Assembly (NCBI GenBank): GCA_026397895.1
Contig: JAPLTZ010000381.1
Location: 1-10,399 of the forward strand
Direction: 5' to 3'
Origin: Verrucomicrobiota bacterium
Lineage (GTDB): Bacteria > Verrucomicrobiota > Verrucomicrobiia > Limisphaerales > JAFMIX01
DNA length: 10,399 nt
The position numbers and the translations under genes are program-made. How positions within the stretch are numbered: the first letter of the stretch is position 1; every line of letters starts with the position of its first letter. A model generated the notes under the pieces. The model was not told the origin of the DNA. It searched no databases and was given only the letters and a program-made list of their open reading frames with translations. Below, in pieces: positions 1-5,277 of the stretch.

Positions 1-384
1 AACACCACGCCCACCGGCGACGCCGACGGCGACGGCCTGCTGAACATCGGCGAATTCGCGCTCGGCACTTCACCCATCGGCGGCAGCAGCACCAACGACC
101 CCACCGCCGCGCTCGACGGGCAACATCGCCTTGCCCTCACCTTCAGCCGCGACCCCGCGCTCACGGATTTCGTTTACGAAGTCGAAGCGACCAGCGATTT
201 GGGCGGCGCGTGGACGGTCATCGCCCGCAGCACCGGCGGCAACGCCACAGTGGACGTGGGCGGCAACACCAGCAGCGTGGTTGAAACCGTCACCGGCGCG
301 CGGCGGCAGGTGGTGGTCACCGATCCGAGCACGGCGACGCGCCGGTTTCTGCGTTTGAAAATCACTCCGCCAGCCAACCCATGA
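1..384 (+). CDS. C-terminal end of a secreted protein with an EF-hand/dockerin-like calcium loop (5' partial)
   Basis: The frame is open from the first base and ends at TGA 382-384, giving the last 127 residues of a longer protein. Residues 7-18 form a 12-residue EF-hand-like loop (D7, D9, D11, N15, E18, with DADGDG at the start), followed by the hydrophobic/GTSP pattern typical of thrombospondin-type-3 or dockerin-like calcium motifs. Such motifs sit near the C-terminus of large exported proteins in Verrucomicrobiota and Planctomycetota. The remaining roughly 100 residues look beta-rich and Thr/Val-rich and end in RRFLRLKITPP, a common style of C-terminus for such proteins. No catalytic domain is visible because the N-terminal part lies outside the window, so enzymatic function cannot be assigned. 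The next gene starts 19 nt downstream on the same strand, which suggests co-transcription with the glycosidases. The reading frame is firm; the family is an inference from one motif. Confidence 0.75.
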   Translation, partial: NTTPTGDADGDGLLNIGEFALGTSPIGGSSTNDPTAALDGQHRLALTFSRDPALTDFVYEVEATSDLGGAWTVIARSTGGNATVDVGGNTSSVVETVTGARRQVVVTDPSTATRRFLRLKITPPANP

Positions 385-403
385 ATGCGCTAATCAACTA
401 TCC

Positions 404-1936
404 ATGAATAAAATATCAACGCCCTCGGATTCAGCATCCAAATTAAACGGACAGTGGAATCGCCGCACGTTTCTCGCCAGCACTGCCGGCCTCACGGCGG
501 CACTTGCCACCGGTCAGGCGCGCGGGGCAACTCCTGTTGCCGCCAAGACCAAAAGTTCACCCACCCCCGCTGGCGAACTCAAATTCCCGCGCGATTTCAT
601 GTGGGGCGTGGCCACGGCCGCTTATCAGATTGAAGGCGCGGCGAACGAGGACGGCCGCAAGCCCAGCGTGTGGGACACGTTCAGCCGCATCCCAGGAAAC
701 ACCGCCAACGGCGACACCGGCGACGTGGCCTGCGACCATTACCACCGCTTCGAAGAGGACGTGAAGTTGATGGTTGAACTGGGCGTCAGGCATTACCGCT
801 TCAGCATCGCCTGGCCGCGCATCGTCCCCGATGGGCGCGGCGCGGTGAACGAGAAGGGCGTGGATTTTTATCGTCGCCTCGCAGATGCGCTGCTCAAGCA
901 CGGTATCACACCGCACGCGACATTGTTTCATTGGGACAGCCCGCAGGCGCTGGAAGACCGCTACGGTTCATGGCGCAGCCGCGAGATGGCGAAGGATTTT
1001 GCCGATTACTGCACGGCCACGGTGCAGCGGTTGGGCGACCGCATCACGCACTGGATGACGCTCAACGAAATCCCCTGCTTCACCTATTTGGGCTACGGCG
1101 TGGAGAAGATGCCGTTTTTTGCGCCCGGCACGATTGTTAAGACAAAGCAGGAAGTCCTGCAAACGGTGCATCACGCGCTGCTGGCGCACGGGCTGGGTTG
1201 CCAGGCGATTCGCGCCGCCGCGCCGAAGACGTGCCGGATCACGGCTGTGGCCAACTTCGACGCCGTCATCCCGGTGACTGAAACAGCGGAAGACATCGCG
1301 GCGGCGAAACGCGCTTTCGTGGCTGATAAATATGTCGGCACGACGGTGATGCCGATGCTGACCGGCCGTTACAGCCCGGAGACGCTCGCCACGCTGGGCG
1401 CGGACGCGCCGAAGGTGCAGGTGGGCGACCTCAAGACCATCGCCCAACCGCTTGATTGTCTGGGCTACAATGGCTACACCGGACAATATGTGCGGGCCGC
1501 CGCCAACGAGTCCGGCTACGAGCTGCTGAAGCTGCCGAAGGATTATCCGAACATCGGCCCGTCGTGGCTGAAATTTACGCCCGAGGCGCTGTATTGGGGC
1601 GTGCGGATGATCAGCGACGCGCTCGGCAAAAAGGATTTGCCCATGTGCATCACCGAGAACGGTTGCGCCACCGAAGACACGGTCAACGAACGCGGCGAAG
1701 TGGTGGATTTGACGCGCATCATGTTCCTCAAAGCCTATCTGCGGAACGCCCAGCGTGCCGTGGACGAGGGCTACCCGCTCAAGGGCTATTTTCATTGGAG
1801 TCTCATGGACAACTTCGAGTGGGCAAGCGCTTTCACAATGCGTTTCGGCCTGACGCATGTGGACTATGCCACGCAAAAGCGGATTCCGAAGCAGAGCTTC
1901 CGCTGGTATCAGCAACTCATCCGGCAGAACCGCTGA
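404..1936 (+). CDS. Tat-exported GH1 beta-glycosidase (beta-glucosidase-like)
   Basis: This 510-residue protein is a glycoside hydrolase family 1 enzyme expected to cleave terminal beta-linked sugars (beta-glucosides or beta-galactosides) with retention. Residues 1-42 contain a twin-arginine signal (R20-R21 in NRRTFLAS, then a hydrophobic AG-rich stretch), so it should be exported folded; the TIM barrel follows from about residue 58. GH1 landmarks are all present: FMWGVATAAYQIEGA (65-79), FHWD (175-178), the acid/base site TLNEIP with E222, the nucleophile site ITENG with E418, and the aglycone/glycone loop DNFEWASAF (469-477). The acid/base motif reads NEI rather than the common NEP, and FHWD is followed by S where L is usual. 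ATG 404 is chosen because it includes the complete Tat signal; no clear Shine-Dalgarno precedes it. It lies 19 nt after the upstream stop and 7 nt before the GH36 gene, consistent with an operon. The family is certain; exact substrate is not readable from sequence. Confidence 0.93.
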   Translation: MNKISTPSDSASKLNGQWNRRTFLASTAGLTAALATGQARGATPVAAKTKSSPTPAGELKFPRDFMWGVATAAYQIEGAANEDGRKPSVWDTFSRIPGNTANGDTGDVACDHYHRFEEDVKLMVELGVRHYRFSIAWPRIVPDGRGAVNEKGVDFYRRLADALLKHGITPHATLFHWDSPQALEDRYGSWRSREMAKDFADYCTATVQRLGDRITHWMTLNEIPCFTYLGYGVEKMPFFAPGTIVKTKQEVLQTVHHALLAHGLGCQAIRAAAPKTCRITAVANFDAVIPVTETAEDIAAAKRAFVADKYVGTTVMPMLTGRYSPETLATLGADAPKVQVGDLKTIAQPLDCLGYNGYTGQYVRAAANESGYELLKLPKDYPNIGPSWLKFTPEALYWGVRMISDALGKKDLPMCITENGCATEDTVNERGEVVDLTRIMFLKAYLRNAQRAVDEGYPLKGYFHWSLMDNFEWASAFTMRFGLTHVDYATQKRIPKQSFRWYQQLIRQNR

Positions 1937-1943
1937 ACCGGTG

Positions 1944-4079
1944 ATGAAATTCTTTGCCATCATTCGGCTGGCGCTGGCGTTGTTCTTGGCGATGGCCGGA
2001 CAATCGTTCGCGGCGGAATACTCGTTGCACGAAGGCACGCTTTCCTGCGGCAGTAGCGTGGTGCTGGAACAAGTGCCGCCCACATTCTCGCTGGTGAAAG
2101 ACTCGACCGGCGCGGGAGTTTTTCTGCGGCTGTCATTGCCTGAATCGCCACTGGGGCGCATCGCCGGATTGCGCCGTTTCACAAGCTGTCATCGCGATAG
2201 TCCTTTCTGGATGTCCCCTGCAACCGGCAGCAACCACGCCGACATCAAGCTAGCGACCCAATGGCTGCTCGCAGAAACGGGCACGAATGAATGTGTCATG
2301 CTCGTTACTCTCATCGCCGATCCGCTGTGCTTCAATTTAAGCGGCGATACGAACGGCCTGAAACTCACCGGCGAAACCGCCGATCCGGCAGTCCGCAGCG
2401 CCGGTGGCGTGGCGATATTTGTTTCGATGGGCAACGATCCCTACCAGATGGTTGAAACCGGAGCGCGGGCGGTGATGGCAAAGCTGCGCACGGGAAAGTT
2501 GCGCCGCGACAAGCCGACGCCGGATTTTGTGAATGACTTCGGCTGGTGCACTTGGGATGCGTTCTACAAAAAAGTTTCCCCCGAGAAGATTCGCGCTGGC
2601 TTGGAATCCTTCAAGGCCGGACAGATTGAACCCCGGTTCTTGATTCTCGATGATGGCTGGCAGGATTACCGGAAAATTCCGACCGGCGAGGAACAACTGG
2701 TTTCGCTCTCGCCCAATCAGGAGCAATTTTCTGGCGACCTGCGCCCGACGGTGCGCATGGCCAAAGACGAGTTCAAAATCCGCACGCTGCTGGTATGGCA
2801 TGCGTTCCTTGGTTATTGGGGCGGCGTGAACGGCACGGCACTGCCGGACTACGACGTGCGCAATCAGGAACGCTCCTTCGGCCGGGGGATGCTGAAAATC
2901 CAACCAAACTGTAATACGCATTGGTGGGGGCACACGGTGGGCGTCGTGCCGCCGGATCGGATCGGTCAATTCTACGAAGATTACCATCGCCGACTCGCAG
3001 CACAGGGCGTGGACGGCGTCAAAGTGGATTCTCAGTCCATGATCGAAAGCGTGGCGCACGGGTTGGGTGGTCGCGTGGCACTGACACGCGCCTATCGCAC
3101 GGCATTGGAAAAATCAGCGGCAAAACACTTTGACGGGCGGCTCATCAACTGCATGGCTAACGCGATGGAAACTTACTACGCCTCACCGCGCTCGACCCTC
3201 ATGCGCACCTCAGATGATTTTTATCCGAAAAAACCAGCGTCGCACGGCAAGCACGTCTATTGCAACGCGCAGGTCGGGCTTTGGTTTGGCGAATTCATGC
3301 AGCCGGATTGGGACATGTTCCAGTCGGCGCACACGATGGGTTCATTTCATGCCTCCGCCCGCGCCGTCTCCGGCGGGCCGGTGTATGTCTCCGACGCACC
3401 GGACACGCACGACTTCGCCTTGTTGCGGAAACTGGTTCTCTCCGACGGCACGGTGCTGCGAGCGGACAATGTGGGGCGGCCTACGCGCGACTGCCTGTTC
3501 GCCGACGTCACCCGCGAACCGGTGCTGCTGAAGGTTTTTAATCACAACCGCGATTGCGCCGTCCTCGGCATTTTCAACGCCAACTATCACTACGCAGAAG
3601 CCGAGCGCACGACGATTTCCGGCGACGTCTCACCGTCGGATGCGCCGGATTTGCGCGGTAAACAGTTCGTGGGCTTCGCGCATCAGTCAAATCGCCTGTG
3701 GCAGTGCCGTCGCATGGATCGAGAACCGCTGAAACTTGCCGAAGGCGAGTGGGAAGTGGTTTCGTTCGCGCCGGTGGAACACGGCATGGCGGTGTTAGGA
3801 TTGGCCGACAAACTGAACAGCACCGGTGCAATCATCAGCAAACACTGGGCGAAGGACGGCAGTTGCACCATTGAATTGCGTGACGGTGGAAAGTTTCTCG
3901 CGTGGTGTGCCACGCCGCCATCAAGTATTTCATGCAACGCCAAACGCCTTGAATTTATTCACGACGCAGCGAGCGGACGGCTCGAAGCTTCAGTACCGCC
4001 TAAAGGCGCGGGAAAGTTGACTCTTCGTTGGCAAATGCGGCTTCTTGATCTTTATAAAGAACAGATGCCAACACCGTGA
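1944..4079 (+). CDS. Secreted GH36-type alpha-galactosidase / raffinose-synthase (Sip1) family protein
   Basis: The 711-residue product belongs to the raffinose synthase/seed-imbibition protein family of GH36-like enzymes, which act on alpha-galactosides; bacterial members are usually hydrolases rather than synthases. Residues 1-24 form a Sec signal peptide (KFFAIIRLALALFLAMAGQSFAA). Family motifs run in order: FGWCTWDAFYKKVSPEKI (199-216), LILDDGWQ (233-240), VWHAFLGYWGGV (284-295), VDGVKVDSQ (356-364) with D362 as the likely nucleophile, RTSDDFYP (421-428) with D424 or D425 as the likely acid/base, QPDWDMFQS (453-461) and a SARAVSGGPVYVSD glycine-rich segment (471-484). A beta-sandwich C-terminal domain follows. 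The open frame extends upstream to ATG 1857, but that start would overlap the GH1 gene and bury the signal peptide, so ATG 1944 is preferred; GTG 1941 is a close alternative. The 7-nt gap to the GH1 stop implies translational coupling or at least co-transcription. Substrate is inferred. Confidence 0.92.
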   Translation: MKFFAIIRLALALFLAMAGQSFAAEYSLHEGTLSCGSSVVLEQVPPTFSLVKDSTGAGVFLRLSLPESPLGRIAGLRRFTSCHRDSPFWMSPATGSNHADIKLATQWLLAETGTNECVMLVTLIADPLCFNLSGDTNGLKLTGETADPAVRSAGGVAIFVSMGNDPYQMVETGARAVMAKLRTGKLRRDKPTPDFVNDFGWCTWDAFYKKVSPEKIRAGLESFKAGQIEPRFLILDDGWQDYRKIPTGEEQLVSLSPNQEQFSGDLRPTVRMAKDEFKIRTLLVWHAFLGYWGGVNGTALPDYDVRNQERSFGRGMLKIQPNCNTHWWGHTVGVVPPDRIGQFYEDYHRRLAAQGVDGVKVDSQSMIESVAHGLGGRVALTRAYRTALEKSAAKHFDGRLINCMANAMETYYASPRSTLMRTSDDFYPKKPASHGKHVYCNAQVGLWFGEFMQPDWDMFQSAHTMGSFHASARAVSGGPVYVSDAPDTHDFALLRKLVLSDGTVLRADNVGRPTRDCLFADVTREPVLLKVFNHNRDCAVLGIFNANYHYAEAERTTISGDVSPSDAPDLRGKQFVGFAHQSNRLWQCRRMDREPLKLAEGEWEVVSFAPVEHGMAVLGLADKLNSTGAIISKHWAKDGSCTIELRDGGKFLAWCATPPSSISCNAKRLEFIHDAASGRLEASVPPKGAGKLTLRWQMRLLDLYKEQMPTP

Positions 4080-4081
4080 CG

Positions 4082-4115
4082 GTTGAAACGGAAAATTCAA
4101 CGTGAACTTTTTTTT
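4082..4115 (+). terminator. Weak terminator-like hairpin with T8 run after the GH36 gene
   Basis: Three bases after the GH36 stop, GTTGAA (4082-4087) can pair with TTCAAC (4096-4101) around an 8-nt loop, and eight T residues follow at 4108-4115. The stem is short and AT-rich and the T run starts several bases after it, so this is a weak candidate for an intrinsic terminator. An alternative overlapping fold (AAAATTCA/TGAACTTT, 4092-4110, with one mismatch) is also possible. The position at the end of the glycosidase run supports the call. Confidence 0.4.
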
Positions 4116-4232
4116 GGTCTTGCAAATGCCTTCAAATAATGACCGCAGCGCTGACGGCATCGCACCATCCAGTTGCCGCAGGCGGCGGGTATGTTCCCGG
4201 TGTTTGAAGAAACGCCCCGCACGATGCATCAC
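4116..4232. other. Intergenic stretch with no recognisable gene
   Basis: Between the possible terminator and the recognisable end of the recombinase pseudogene there is no supported gene. On the - strand the pseudogene frame continues open here through a basic stretch (HRAGRFFKHREHTRRLRQL), but this does not resemble the expected recombinase C-terminus with its HxxR and tyrosine motifs. Unrelated DNA may have been joined here when the gene decayed. Confidence 0.5.
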
Positions 4233-4865
4233 GAACTCAGGGTCTTTACCGTCCTCTTTCGCCGCTGCTTTTAGTCCGACGTTCGTATCCTCCACCAGCC
4301 ACCCTATCTACTTCGCCATGTTATCGAATGGGATGACCCGGCCATGTTCTTGCATATGCAGCTTCAGCCATTTCTCCAAATTGTCGCTAATTGACACCGC
4401 CGCCGGCTCGCTGTCTTCGCTTTTGCTGCCTTAACCTCAATAAACCGCTCTTCAAAGTGAGCTTCTGACCAATCCAACCGTTCAATTTCCGCCGTTCGCA
4501 ACCCGGCGAACACACCAATGGCGATGAACGGTACGAGTTCCGGCCTAGAATGCGTTAAAACTGCACAACTTCCCACGGTGTGAAGATTGCGATGTCAGTT
4601 GGCTTCTCCTTGAACTTCGCACAAGTGAAAGGCCTTCGTGGTCTCGCGATAACCAGCCACGCTCCTTGCAGAACTTAAAAAATGCGCCAATTGTCGCATG
4701 CGCGTTGTTCTTGCTCCTGGGAAAAACTTCCAAGCCGCGTAAATTGTCTGCAATCTGCCCGCTCGTAACCGTTCGTAATTGACAGCAAAAACTCCGTTTT
4801 AGCGCCGTCAGGTAAACGCGTAGCACCTTCAGGTAGGTTTCGCTCGTGTCGTCTCGCTTCTCGAC
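4233..4865 (-). pseudogene. Tyrosine recombinase (phage integrase family) pseudogene, multiply frameshifted
   Basis: Piecing together three - strand frames gives a coherent integrase-like protein. The first part (4865 to about 4625) reads KRDDTSETYLKVLRVYL, then ATIGAFFKFCKERGWLSRDHEG, a SAM-like core-binding domain. After a frameshift near 4620-4628 it continues KFKEKPTDIAIFTPWEVVQF. A second shift at the A4 run 4557-4560 (one base short of the frame CAG TTT TTA ACG) leads into LTHSRPELVPFIAIGVFAGLRTAEIERLDW, which carries the first catalytic arginine of the family. A third shift near 4395-4405 joins TASRR to SISDNLEKWLKLHMQEHGRVIPFDNMAK, then an in-frame TAG stop (4309-4311), then IGWLVEDTNVGLKAAAKEDGKDPEF. 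The HxxR box and nucleophilic tyrosine are not found, so the catalytic C-terminus is lost. The gene cannot make an active recombinase. Several independent lesions argue against simple sequencing error. Confidence 0.82.
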
Positions 4866-5057
4866 CACCCTAGTGGATGTGACGACACGGGGCACGGTGC
4901 TGGTGGTGGCCACGTGACCAATCAGATTGGTCACCACCTGCGACGCAATCACGCCGCGCCGCACCACCTGCCGCATCTGGATCTTCTTGCCGTTGGGATC
5001 AATTTGCGCGGCCACACACGGTTGCTGGATGTTTTCCAGAAAATGGGAGCGGGTCAA
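4866..5057 (-). other. Open stretch upstream of the recombinase remnant, unassigned
   Basis: The - strand frame that leads into the recombinase remnant is open from ATG 5057, through residues such as FLENIQQPCVAAQIDPNGK and QVVTNLIGHVATTSTVPRVV. I do not recognise this segment, and it is not obviously the normal recombinase N-terminus. It could be a fragment of another gene fused by rearrangement, or chance open frame. A + strand frame (4914-5123) is also open but shows no family features. The 21-nt palindrome at 4914-4934 lies inside. Confidence 0.35.
4914..4934. repeat. Perfect 21-nt palindrome, 10-bp arms
   Basis: GTGACCAATC (4914-4923), a single central A (4924), then the exact reverse complement GATTGGTCAC (4925-4934). 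All ten base pairs match, and the dyad stops at 4913/4935 (C opposite C). Just upstream is a GTGGCCAC/CACGTG-rich run. A dyad of this length with a one-base centre fits a binding site for a dimeric DNA-binding protein better than an RNA hairpin, which needs a larger loop. The role is unknown. Confidence 0.75.
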
Positions 5058-5208
5058 ACTGGCCGAAAAAATGAAGTCACGTCAATTCCCTTCGTCATTC
5101 TAAACTCGTCTTTGGGCAATTGAACAATCAATGCATTCCTAAACAGGTTTTCTAAAACCATGATTATGTGAATAAATAACGAGAGTTCAGATAAATCTAG
5201 CTTGCCCC

Positions 5209-5236
5209 TTGAACCACATACTTTGAATCGCTATCT
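5209..5236 (+). promoter_or_regulatory. Possible clpB promoter
   Basis: TTGAAC (5209-5214) and CTATCT (5231-5236) are separated by 16 nt and could form a sigma70-type promoter about 40 nt before the clpB start. The match is modest. A heat-shock sigma32 reading (CTTGAA at 5208-5213) lacks a good CCCCAT-type -10 element. Confidence 0.3.
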
Positions 5237-5237
5237 C

Positions 5238-5266
5238 TCAGCTTGACGAATCAGTCGCCAAGCTGA
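5238..5266. promoter_or_regulatory. Inverted repeat just upstream of clpB, candidate operator
   Basis: TCAGCTTG (5238-5245) and its exact reverse complement CAAGCTGA (5259-5266) are separated by 13 nt and end 11 nt before the clpB ATG. The position, between the putative -10 and the start codon, suits a repressor site or a 5'-UTR hairpin that limits translation. The sequence matches no heat-shock operator I know, so the regulator is unidentified. Confidence 0.4.
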
Positions 5267-5277
5267 ATTGATTAGGC

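Larger units (their letters stand above)
5058..5277. other. AT-richer upstream region of clpB
   Basis: This 220-nt stretch is visibly richer in A and T than the flanking genes, with no supported gene. It ends in the probable clpB promoter and inverted repeat described separately. No CIRCE-type element (TTAGCACTC-N9-GAGTGCTAA) is visible. Confidence 0.5.

Noticed and set aside
1857..1943. Upstream start for the GH36 gene at ATG 1857
   Set aside because: It would overlap the GH1 gene by 80 nt and place 29 non-signal residues before a clear Sec signal peptide that begins at ATG 1944.
968..2182. Long 404-codon - strand open frame across the GH1 gene
   Set aside because: It is antisense to a GH1 gene with all catalytic motifs, shows no family features, and is explained by codon bias in GC-rich DNA.
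4102..4434. 110-codon + strand open frame after the GH36 gene
   Set aside because: Its translation has no family features and the opposite strand carries the recombinase remnant, so it is a shadow.
5058..5277. CIRCE or sigma32 heat-shock promoter upstream of clpB
   Set aside because: No TTAGCACTC/GAGTGCTAA repeat and no CCCCAT-type -10 element is visible; only an unrelated inverted repeat is present.
4080..5277. tRNA gene or attachment site associated with the recombinase remnant
   Set aside because: I found no cloverleaf-like pattern, TTCGA-type T loop with CCA, or paired direct repeats that would support a tRNA or att site.
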